Source: a virus
IMG/VR virus record: IMGVR_UViG_3300010149_000108
Coordinates: 1-28,128 of that record
DNA: 28,128 nucleotides
Direction: 5' to 3' (one strand)
Position numbers and translations under genes: made by a program. The notes beneath the pieces were generated by a model, which worked only from the letters and a program-made list of their open reading frames with translations, was not told the DNA's origin and ran no database searches. Shown piece by piece: positions 15,501 through 21,800 of this stretch (the stretch's first letter is position 1; every line of letters begins with the position of its first letter).

Positions 15501-16354
15501 CAGTTGCTCATCCTGCAGGTCAATACATCAGAACTATCCCAGATTCTGTAAGGGTTATTGATGCTGGTCCTAGAAGCATTATTGCTACTATCGTCAGTGT
15601 TGCACAGAGTGATGTATCCAACATTGAAGTTAAGAATCAAATTCACTCCATCAGTGATATTGTAGACGTTCAGGTAGATACTAACCTTAAGATGACTCTA
15701 CAGAAGGAGATTCAACCTTCTGTAACTGAAGTATCTGTTGCAATTCAAAATTATGTAATCTCACTAACTGAATCTTCTGTATTGATGAGCAGTGAGAGTG
15801 TATCTGTTGCTGCATCTACAATTCAATCTATTAATAGTGCTGAACTTCCTCAGCAGGTTCTTACTGACGTTATTGAATATGAGATTGCTCCATACCTAAC
15901 ATACAATGATCAAGTTATAACTCTACAGCTCACTTCTACAGCAACTCCAACTGAGTCTTCTGTCTTGATGAGTGATGAAAGTGTATCTGTCGTTGCATCT
16001 ACAATTCAAACTATTAATAATGCTTCTATTGTAACAGAAAAGGCACTAGATCTACATACTTCACAAGTTGAAACATCAGTCTCTCAATCTCTACAAATAT
16101 TTGCAGCAATTCCTCCAAGCACTGATCCAGGTGGACTCAATTCACCAATTCCAGTTGCTTCTATTCTAAGTACCGAAACTGCTCTATATGCAGTTATTCA
16201 CGGAACTGAAACTGAAGTTGCTATTCTTGGCAACCATCTACCAGTTATTGATGGTAAAGATAAACCTGCAGATATTACGTTAAATAGAGAGATGGGAGTC
16301 TTAGACTTCTTTGAAGAACTAGTTGTACTAGAAACCAGTGTCCTTCTCCGTTAA
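6593..16354 (+). CDS. giant gp7-position baseplate wedge protein, 3253 aa
   Basis: Placed between gp6 and gp8 as in T4, and its N-terminus (LIESQLPEFIINEYENFSKVI, then NITDFYQAKGTDRS, residues about 193-206) looks like cyanophage wedge proteins, but it is three times the length of T4 gp7 (1032 aa). Much of it is beta-rich repeats: G-x-G-Y-x-x-P-P modules (DNA near 8218, 8429, 11317-11620, 14783); E-I-x-x-Y with a later R-G (6874, 7601, 10474, 15407); and three units of about 100 residues with V-N-G-V-x-Q (13051-13690). A YHYH-type domain lies at about residues 735-850. The C-terminus has two copies of a 23-residue serine- and valine-rich repeat. The frame is intact throughout, with no stop or frameshift. 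It is probably an elongated baseplate arm or fibre base. The exact relation to gp7 is inferred from position. Bases are A+T rich. Confidence 0.85.
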   Translation: MVETRRISTLIESQLPEFIINEYENFSKVIEKYYEQLELRGNPLDVISNITKYRDIDFYEKNLLKESTKVVSYVDAVDTTIRVEDATSFPETDGYISIGSEIIFYKSRTDTEFREVSRGVSGNQRLGDLYSSSQFVTTLAENHDINANVQNISNLFLYAFVKNFENDYLASFPEKYLKDDVDKRTLIKNITDFYQAKGTDRSIQFIFNTLVSNDKPKVLRPKDNTLKSSFSDWITSYALKVIVLEGNADDLIGETIIQNLDPLNESVEYASAIVDNVFSAGSVDGLSLYEITIDTATLNNQFGTASKTRLTDSLPTNSDVGDRINVFSTEGFLQKGRIYINGEEVQYSSKNVDQFVISRRERSDGYAADTNVYSYSTITSGDVRLLCLGVLYNLEQETSAPYSEPGDRIQISEPGFTSIDPILIDTNGNLRWFENAGYGSSGDINVGNVISKLKNNISAVYRDENYYYLATGGLPNRPILYSGIGQTLSDQKILRLIRKKPLTITESYETSQRDVGIFVDGTIAFSHKDFDQIKYGKITKFNIENKGNGYNDPPNVLINGAPGLARTFLSGETIGSIELETDNIFTSVPEVTITSGRGAEATAVVTFGAITSINVVNSGEYYSTPPRVVITDKLGKGRFAEYKAILVDGKIVSFESVDQGKFYSKGNVIVEIFPVGRDGLVTCDVFTWTKNRYNKLQPDLDNNNSYVFPHYNPTRGFGYGVCASPTQLRTELSDDGTGHSPILGFAYDGNPIYGPFGFENPLDSTSTIGRIRSAYRIKATRIDGPSVDEFPIGTFIQDYEWVASTSIGKTELDENNGRFCVTPEYPTGTYAYFISVDSDDNPTFPYILGNNFYSLPVDSNYNADLTQDDLPTKAERYRIPGMDGNGSQSMLTIAETLSGNVETLSILNSTDQFKVGGKFQVSDVRTDGSGASAFVSSVVGKDILSMDCKSLETTNTKSVALVRLISPTYLFENDIVTQEDSAFTGKVISDISNRSEFVLEEVSGTFVEGKDLNSSSTIISILIDRNVFFTAESTLLLTDGADSTLATGRVLESVSNQNSVKVEVLSGEFVVPDSVTTAHFLQSTTLGDSVGGEVVVYSNLSKEIKAFAVRDDLVLVETDGTHNVGVNSYIDVEVDPDVSQTTTEYYVRKRFYQEIKLKTPSFGSLMTDTGVGRGDLLNGGLAYTSGNYVDVELIFLDQSRVRNGIGSPGDSKNAIATINVSDFNGTGYGSVSDFTITNKGSDYIKGDILTVADADLGRLSNAISSQRLAINVDHIGLAQLNTKLSLVQVNKLSENDLLKIDSEIVKVVSIDSSNREVTIERGIEGSNIVDHFDGTLVSLYKGVYRFDANSRPLGIGPNDPTIISYDSTTQNIVLAYDYSSTSPREVTLSSVFQDNSSPKKSIALSSVVPGENRLEFSKDVNFATFGVNTDIRIQKYYNYVFDTSHVSMQGVFLDFSASRTGTIFTEEKIVSGIQPGNAGSFVSITLGFGPNIVGQTQQRFPVNFDTYYYFIKSNSDVNTDGAALRVIDDPIAGSKQILFSSQTKFAYAYTETPDYNGKGSLRYNTDSPFAIGKIKSATIDNKGIDYKRLPVITGCNVDSDNQPNLKVQWDSITKTILGVEILQGGKNFVSPKAYVSRGDGTGAVFNVFQDAGRIVRIDVVNEGSGYNYIPEITIYEGGVEAYFGSNNIGLPKNVSIVKNGGGYHNDTTILPKFTSHYALIIRGQSKFFKGERVEQRDGNRLVFSAIISDKGWRLGTNIIRLEKITGNVDFNLPLVSVMQTSRSVEVVDVLSTQFKPTIKSFSDNMGRFTSDKGKIGDRNQRLTDSFFYQDYSYVIQSKTPINTWRDLIKQTTHPAGFLMFGEVVIESEQESSMPIEQPKSDKISFIELAPKNVTVERKSTRVTQSSIRVRDTNLRRGVGSVSINEYDTEGILSKELILAQDFSGRYATQEDYIGPIKSITKVGDGTSEIAVGFGGGTNFTTIAGEYNHWVKFKMLGNTNNQPAITPYVDATSPAQSWSGSLHNYSILPNDEYVTSGGGNFDLSKINLMTIGFMPEFGEFSSNQGTSNTEFGAVIQSNESDFSEIASGFEVGDTITFYENASTFVKVEVVTVDSPAYHPTLGVIGDGNVLGRRTFQLLDKANNLAYSPYNEQETFITLNGVAQEPKKAYEISGSQITFASAPLGPQYPITGENFDDTYTTDPTKFVCKSFKFKNDTFNDKYLKKIKDISGSFDGISTEFALSWDDDTIVKTDTKENLLIFVNGVLQAVNTAYTIRRSANDSQTDIIVFIEPPRNFYDVIDYTPEQLDQKEYFYGYGVGSYDRLRIDERLIPYRGEGPYLVFDEETDTVKNINEADFALVFVDGVLQAPDTYKLNGPNISFTEKLIKYIPSTGESLASKVEIISLFGRQVPKTLSAYDYDRIIFRNEVSIVLTKVLDDPNGKDEYIEWQENFTAFDPSVTKNVFTFDDNGNRVFIGKLNSVRFDLLEDGTATGNAKPGVVAEQLTIKILNAENLKFTANDYDPRVSDDDELRIKGIFITDQTDFTDFVSFNSAYPIFKIDWEYSKNADGERVLVQDIPDWLKGSKLGDDAYFNLYNNLVDIAPGDEIMIDGEKDYRKILYIPPEVKGRNFNNGQTAKFEHYSPIEVTNYNDIVRGEGLSVTCTIGDGGAVTGVGFSDLEWNRRDLKLFFDTGILLQPTAYQYFVPPQVKFIPVDGRGGGARAEVLTIAGQVLDVILLEGGSGYTQPPRAVVTRGYNVLRKPNRTIQSNYRLEIGTQIGLQQQTTIATEIIISGQGQSTGLFSLISFGIVGSVTPIDNDEIVNIITPEAEEVGDQLGLPEGNSIIFTNRDPFTAIDQVASELLINETLITVTLDNPIASITNISPAGGVDVIINNLQKIINTPIAYFREESASATGALLDSPLSPIGTTLYVNNTSLFADVGKLQVGREIVGYERKLQDRFLNVTRGLDRTVAVAHPAGQYIRTIPDSVRVIDAGPRSIIATIVSVAQSDVSNIEVKNQIHSISDIVDVQVDTNLKMTLQKEIQPSVTEVSVAIQNYVISLTESSVLMSSESVSVAASTIQSINSAELPQQVLTDVIEYEIAPYLTYNDQVITLQLTSTATPTESSVLMSDESVSVVASTIQTINNASIVTEKALDLHTSQVETSVSQSLQIFAAIPPSTDPGGLNSPIPVASILSTETALYAVIHGTETEVAILGNHLPVIDGKDKPADITLNREMGVLDFFEELVVLETSVLLR
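8795..9142 (+). other. YHYH-type domain within the giant wedge protein
   Basis: SPILGFAYDGNPIYGPFG (from about residue 739) matches the opening of YHYH proteins (G-F-A-x-D-G-x-P-I-Y-G-P). Further on come LDENNGRFCVTPEYPTGTY, a Y-A-Y-F in place of the name-giving Y-H-Y, and FPYILG (near residue 843), which match its second half in order. Family assignment is from memory of the pattern; the central His of YHYH is replaced by Ala. Confidence 0.7.
13051..13690 (+). repeat. three tandem units of about 100 residues
   Basis: The core pattern F-V-N-G-V-x-Q-x-P-x-x-x-Y recurs at about 13055, 13364 and 13664. The second and third copies are exactly 300 bases apart and the first two 309 apart. Each is followed by a strand ending I-x-F. 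These look like tandem beta domains in the giant wedge protein. Confidence 0.65.
15767..15835 (+). repeat. 23-residue repeat, copy 1
   Basis: It codes for TESSVLMS-x-ESVSV-x-ASTIQ-x-IN. Copy 2 lies 183 bases (61 codons) downstream and shares 20 of 23 residues. Near the C-terminus of the giant wedge protein. Confidence 0.75.
15950..16018 (+). repeat. 23-residue repeat, copy 2
   Basis: Same pattern as copy 1 with D, V and T at the three variable positions. The DNA differs at several third positions, so the duplication is not recent or the copies are kept by selection on the protein. Confidence 0.75.
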
Positions 16355-16359
16355 AATCA

Positions 16360-16905
16360 ATGCCACAAACGCAGTTACAATTAGCAAGTCCTTATAATGA
16401 GGTACTTAAAAGAAATACTTTAGTTATTAAAGTAGAAAATTTTAAGCAAAGAAAACCAGATGGATTTAATTCGTTTGATTCTGGTAATGCTTTCCATACT
16501 CTTGCGGCTTTTGAAAAGCACATTTTCAGTGGTGATAATGTTATTGATGATTTAACAAGAGAATTTCCTACTCTTCAAATTAGAGATTTTGAATTAAGAC
16601 CAGATTCTTCATTCACATTGACAGGTAATAAATTCAATTTTGCTGGTTCTACTCAAGCATTACCTTTTGGTTCTAGCATCAATAGTCTACAAGTACTGAC
16701 TACTGATGAGTCAAATCAAACAATTCTTGAAGCAGAAACTAACATTACAAGATTTGGAAGTGCTGGTCATCTTTTTATTGGTGGTAGTGCGCGTACTCTT
16801 TTTGAGTATACATCTAAGACTGCCACAGGATTTATTGGTTATGTTAAGTCTGGAAATGTGAATATTCCGCCTTCTACGGAGTTCATCCAGTATTCTGTTG
16901 ATTGA
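16360..16905 (+). CDS. hypothetical virion-associated protein, 181 aa
   Basis: It starts MPQTQLQLASPYNEVLKRNT and contains a charged segment (NFKQRKPDGFNSFDS) followed by a beta-rich C-terminal half with LFIGGSARTLFEYTSKTATGF. No family is recognised. It lies five bases after the giant wedge gene and before the late promoter of gp8, so it is probably read through from the upstream unit. No clear Shine-Dalgarno sequence precedes the ATG. T4 has no gene between 7 and 8, so this is either a cyanophage addition or a split-off part of the wedge. It is probably structural, judged from position only. Confidence 0.7.
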   Translation: MPQTQLQLASPYNEVLKRNTLVIKVENFKQRKPDGFNSFDSGNAFHTLAAFEKHIFSGDNVIDDLTREFPTLQIRDFELRPDSSFTLTGNKFNFAGSTQALPFGSSINSLQVLTTDESNQTILEAETNITRFGSAGHLFIGGSARTLFEYTSKTATGFIGYVKSGNVNIPPSTEFIQYSVD

Positions 16906-16918
16906 TCAAACTATATTG

Positions 16919-16926
16919 TATAAATA
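16919..16926 (+). promoter_or_regulatory. T4-like late promoter, exact TATAAATA
   Basis: TATAAATA is identical to the T4 late box and lies in the 54-base gap between two genes, ending 34 nt before the ATG of gp8. Confidence 0.8.
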
Positions 16927-16959
16927 AATCAAGACAACAACGTTCTAGAGAAAAAATAA

Positions 16960-18828
16960 ATGGCTGCAATTATTTCAGACAAATTTAGAATTTTCAATGC
17001 TAAACAATTTCTAGAGTCTCTGTCCGAAGGCAGTAGTGATACTGGATCCGACAGAACTAGAATGTACTTCTTTGTGGGTCGTCCACAAGCATGGAATTCA
17101 TACTTGGAGATTTACTCCGCAAACGCAACAGCATTTACTGCTGGTCAGTTTGTTTATGTTTCTAGCGATACGAATGGATCGTATACTTGGGCAAATGCAC
17201 CTTTCAAGGCAAGCATTGTAGCAGTATACGAAAATTCTCTTATCCTTAGTTCAGTTTCTCCAAGTACATCTTCAACTCCTCTCCCCAACTCTGTAGTTGA
17301 AGGTTGGAACGGAGCATCCGATACAGGAGCAGAAGCAAGAGCAGGTGTATATCGCTTTGCTACAGAAGACACCCCTCCTACTCCACTGGATCACCAGTCG
17401 GAAAAATTTGATGTTTATGATGAAATTATTGCTGCTAAGCGTATCACCGATTCGTTTGCCCGTGGTGTAATTACTCGTTACGATTGGAACACGCTTGCTG
17501 CGGAACCTCGTTTCGACATGTACAAGCCTGACTACACCGCAACCACGACTGGTCAGATCGGCAAACTAGCACTTACTAATGCTGCATCTCTAGCAACTGC
17601 TAAGTACTATGTAATCAACTCTAACTACGAGGTATTCAAGTGCCTCTATAATGGTGAGTTCCCTGGCAGAACTTCCCCTAACCCTCAGTACGAACCCAAG
17701 ACCTCTCCTTCTGCTGGTCAAGGTACTTATAATGGTAATGTGTTTACCGAAGGTGCTGACCTAGAAGTTTCTGAAACTGCAGGTTATGCTTGGAAGTATA
17801 TGTACACCATCCCAACAGATGATGTTCTTCGCTTCCTTTCTACCAACTTCCTACCCATCAACCTACCATCGGAAAGCACTAGAGCTGCTGTCCAATCTGC
17901 TGCGGTTGAAGGTGCAGTAAACGTTGTTCTAGTAGAAGAAGTTGGCGGCGGTCTTCCTAACGGAACCCACTATGCACCTATTAATGGTGATGGTCAACTT
18001 GCTGGCGGTACTGAAGCAGTTGTAGAAATCGTAGTTGCTTCTAATGTTATCCAGTCTGCTAAAATTGTAACAGAAGGTGCTGGTTATACTTATGGTTCAG
18101 TCAACCTTGCTGACGGCGTAACAGTCGGTGGTATCAAGACTGGTCTATTCACTACTTCTGCACTTACAACTGGACGCACTGGCGTTTCTGGCACAGGTGC
18201 TTTGGAAGTTATTATTGCCCCCGAAGGCGGTCATGGTTCAGACATGGAGTCTGAGTTCGGCGCTAAGCGTGTTATGACGAACATTCGTTTGACCTACGCT
18301 GAAGGTTCTGGCGACTTCCCCGTTGATAACGACTTCCGTCGTATCGGCATTATCAAGGACCCATACAACTACGGCACTACCGATTTCGCAACTAACGACA
18401 CCCGTAATGGTTTGTTTGCAGTTAAGATCGAAAATGCAACTGCTGACTACAATGCTGATGAAGAAATTACTCAAGCATTGTCTTCTGGTGGTACTGCAAA
18501 AGGCACCGTAGTTTCTTGGACTCTTGATTCTGGTTCTACCACTGATGGTGTTCTTAAGTACATCCAAGTCCCTGGTTTGCATGCAGAAAACGGAGTTGTA
18601 AGAGAATTTGATTCTAGTGCTGCTGTTGTTGGTACTTCATCTCTTGCTTCTGGCACAGTTGATACAACAACCACTGCTGTCACACTTCTAGGTGTTAGTT
18701 TCACCAATGGTCAAGGTAATCCTGAGATCGAAGCGAACTCTGGAGATGTCATTTATGTTGAGAACAGAAGACTCATCACACGTGCTCCTGACCAAATTGA
18801 AGACATCAAGTTAGTAATTGAGTTCTGA
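16960..18828 (+). CDS. 8: gp8-like baseplate wedge subunit
   Basis: gp8 is a wedge component that contacts gp6, gp7 and gp10 in T4. The recognised segments are the N-terminus (AAIISDKFRIFNAKQF, then RMYFFVGRP), KYYVINSNYEVFKCLYNG (residues about 216-233) and AWKYMYTIPTDDVLRFL (about 277-293), which is the gp8 core. Length 622 aa is nearly twice T4 gp8 (334); the extra part follows the core and contains G-A-G-Y repeats (KIVTEGAGYTYGSV near residue 370) like those in the giant proteins on both sides. Late promoter upstream; no strong Shine-Dalgarno (AGAGAAAA). The codons end in C more often than in the flanking genes and the gene is richer in G+C (31 of 60 bases at 18301-18360), which may reflect strong expression or different ancestry. 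Confidence 0.88.
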   Translation: MAAIISDKFRIFNAKQFLESLSEGSSDTGSDRTRMYFFVGRPQAWNSYLEIYSANATAFTAGQFVYVSSDTNGSYTWANAPFKASIVAVYENSLILSSVSPSTSSTPLPNSVVEGWNGASDTGAEARAGVYRFATEDTPPTPLDHQSEKFDVYDEIIAAKRITDSFARGVITRYDWNTLAAEPRFDMYKPDYTATTTGQIGKLALTNAASLATAKYYVINSNYEVFKCLYNGEFPGRTSPNPQYEPKTSPSAGQGTYNGNVFTEGADLEVSETAGYAWKYMYTIPTDDVLRFLSTNFLPINLPSESTRAAVQSAAVEGAVNVVLVEEVGGGLPNGTHYAPINGDGQLAGGTEAVVEIVVASNVIQSAKIVTEGAGYTYGSVNLADGVTVGGIKTGLFTTSALTTGRTGVSGTGALEVIIAPEGGHGSDMESEFGAKRVMTNIRLTYAEGSGDFPVDNDFRRIGIIKDPYNYGTTDFATNDTRNGLFAVKIENATADYNADEEITQALSSGGTAKGTVVSWTLDSGSTTDGVLKYIQVPGLHAENGVVREFDSSAAVVGTSSLASGTVDTTTTAVTLLGVSFTNGQGNPEIEANSGDVIYVENRRLITRAPDQIEDIKLVIEF

Positions 18829-18831
18829 CCT

Positions 18832-18847
18832 CCTAAATAACGTTAGG
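18832..18847 (+). promoter_or_regulatory. late promoter box CTAAATA in a short stem
   Basis: CTAAATA (18833-18839) ends 35 nt before the ATG at 18874, the same distance as at gp8. The sequence CCTAA (18832-18836), loop ATAACG, TTAGG (18843-18847) is also a 5-bp stem just after the gp8 stop, so the site could act as promoter and weak 3' end together. Confidence 0.6.
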
Positions 18848-18873
18848 AAAACCAGGACGTTAGTGCATATACA

Positions 18874-21800
18874 ATGCCTCAAAATACTAACTTAAACGCA
18901 TCGCCTTACTTTGAAGACTTTGATTCTCAGAATAATTTCTATAAGGTCTTGTTTAGACCAGGGTTTGCGGTACAGACTAGAGAACTAACAACTCTCCAGT
19001 CTGTATTACAAACTCAATTAGAATCATTCGGGAGGAACGTCTTCAAGCAAGGCGATCTTGTTGTGCCTGGAGAAGTCGGGTTCAATACGAAACTAAATTA
19101 CGTTAAACTATCTTCTGTTTCTGAGGTTGCAATCAGTGACGAAGCAGGAAACGTTGTATATCAAAAATATGACATTAGTCAACTGGTCGGTCTGAAAATT
19201 CAGGGTGTATCATCTAGTGTTATTGCAAGTGTTATTGCTACAGAATTTGGTTCTGATACAGAATCAGATACAATTTATGTCAATTACTTAGACTCTGGTG
19301 CATCTGGTGACGAAGAGAGATTCCGTCAAGGTGAGACTTTAGAAGTAATTGGTGGTGTTAATTCTCCTCTATTGGTTGTCGGAACTGATGGAGTATCTCT
19401 TCCTACCAGTATCAGTGTTACTGATCCTGACACAGGTATTGAACAATTTATTGATAGTCCCGCATTGGGATTTGCTTCTGCTATAAAAGTAGAAGAAGGT
19501 ATTTACTTTGTTAATGGATATTTTGTAAGAAATGCTGAGCAACTTTTAGTTGTTAGCAAATACTACGATGCACCTTCCAGCAAAATTGGTTTTAAAATTG
19601 TAGAGTCTCTGGTTACACCTGAGGAAGATAGTTCTTTGTATGATAATGCAAGGGGTTATTCTAATTTCTCTGCTCCTGGTGCTCATAGACTTAAAATTAG
19701 TCTAGAACTTGTTAAGTATGGTTACTATGATCTAACTGATAAGAATTTTATTCAACTACTACTTATTAAAAGTGGTACTATTCAGAAACAAATTAAAGCA
19801 AATGACTATTCTCTTGTAGAAGCAGCAATTGCTAAGAAAACTTTTGACGAATCTGGTGATTATGTTGTAGAACCATTCCCTCTACAAGTTAGAGAGTATT
19901 ATCAAAATGATAATAACTTAGGATTCTATACTGCCGATGCTGATGGACTTGTTAATGGTCTATCAGTAAATCAAGCATCCGCAAAACTCCTAGGAACTAT
20001 TGGTTCTGGTAAAGCATATATTAAAGGATATGAAGTTAAAAATAAAGAGAGTAAGTATCTCGAAATTGATAAAGCAAGAGATACAATTAAAAGAGAAAAT
20101 CAGACACTAAAAACAACAGGTCTGACTTCCTTCTATATTAGTAACGTATATGGTACAACCCCACTTAATGCAGAGGGTGCTGAACTAACATCGTATCCTA
20201 CACTATTTTTAAATTCTACTTACAATGATGGTTCTGTCGGTCTTAATGACACAGAAGCAAATGATGGTGTCAAGCAGACTACCAATCGCCGTGGACAAGG
20301 ATATGGCGTAGAAGAAGGAGTCAAGACAATCTATTGTCAGATTGAAGCTGGATCTGGTTTTGGCATCGCAGATATGACTGATGCTAACTTTAAATCTACG
20401 TTTAAAAAATTATATTTTATCAAAACTAGATCTTCTAGTCAGGTTACCAGTTTTGGAGAGGTAGATGTTTTAGCATTCTCAATTGTATCCCGTCCAGAAA
20501 TTTCTGCCGCTGGTGCAAATCAATTTGTTGAAATTACAGTAAAAGGAAATAGATCTGAACTAGATATTTTTGTAATTGATTATGATGCATCAGCATCAAA
20601 TAAACTGAGGAAGTTATTTAAATCACAAGCAGATGTTGAAGATAATAGTAGCGAACTATTTGATCTGCGTGATTATAATGAAACTATTACACCTATCGTA
20701 GGTATTGCTAAACCAAAAAATATTGCTCTAAAAGAAATTAGTTCTGGTTTTAATAAAGATCTTGATAAAATTGTATCTAAAGGTAGACTTGCTGGTGGTC
20801 TAGAACAATACAATTCTATTTTTGACCTTTCATATTTTGCTCCTCAATTCTTCACAAGAATTCTTTTAGAAACACAAATTACTGGAGATTCTTTTAATCC
20901 TGGTAAGTACATTTATGGTTCCATAAGTGGTGCTATTGCTGTTATTGAGGGAGGTACATTGGCTACCTACTCGTCAGTCGCCAAGTTGTTTGTTACTATG
21001 GTGTTTGGCGAGTTTAAAGGTGGTGAAACAATTACATCAGAAACTGGCGAAACAATTAAGATTGCGACAGATAATACAATTTCTCACTTTATTATTCCTA
21101 CTAGGGGAGATAGTTACGCTGCAGGAACAAGAATTATTCTTGATGGTGTTACTTTTGACGAGTCTTCAATTGCTATTGTTAGATCTGGTGCAGGTGCTTT
21201 AGATAGTATCTATGTTAGCGATAGAAATTCTACAGACACTCTATACTCACGTCCTCCGATTGTTGAGTTTACTGGTACTGTCCCAACTAATGCTGCTATT
21301 GTTACTCCTGTTCTATTCAGAAATACAGTATATACATATTCTCCAAAGAATATTAAATCTGTATTCTCTCAGTTTGGTTCTGGTAATGCCAATAAATTCT
21401 CTGCTGATATTGAACTCGAAAAGACTGGATATGTCAATACACTTTCAGTAACTGACTTTACCTTCTCAGGCACTGCAGGGTACAAGTTTATCGAGTGTAA
21501 TGGATTTGGTGGTGATGCATCGAAGAACCTTGTTCAAGGCGACGTGGTGCAGTTCTCGGACGTTACTGGTGCTGTATATAAGTACATCGTTCAATATGCT
21601 ACTAGACCTGACGGAACAAAGAGATCGAGAATCTATCTAGATAGAGTTCTGCAGGCAAATGCAGAGAATGCTTCTGTTGTTCTGCAAAGACCAATAATTG
21701 AAAATCCAAGCGGTACTCTAGTTTTCCCAACTGGCGACAAGCAGATTAAGACTCTTATTGATTCTTCAGAAGACTCTAAAATCAAATATTATTTTAGAAG

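Noticed and set aside
20927-21451. Leucine-rich short frames on the + strand inside the DUF4815-type gene, and similar ones in the giant wedge gene (for example 12480-12692, 15147-15362)
   Set aside because: Leucine-rich sequence is what an A+T-rich coding gene gives in a shifted frame; they look like membrane proteins only by this artefact.
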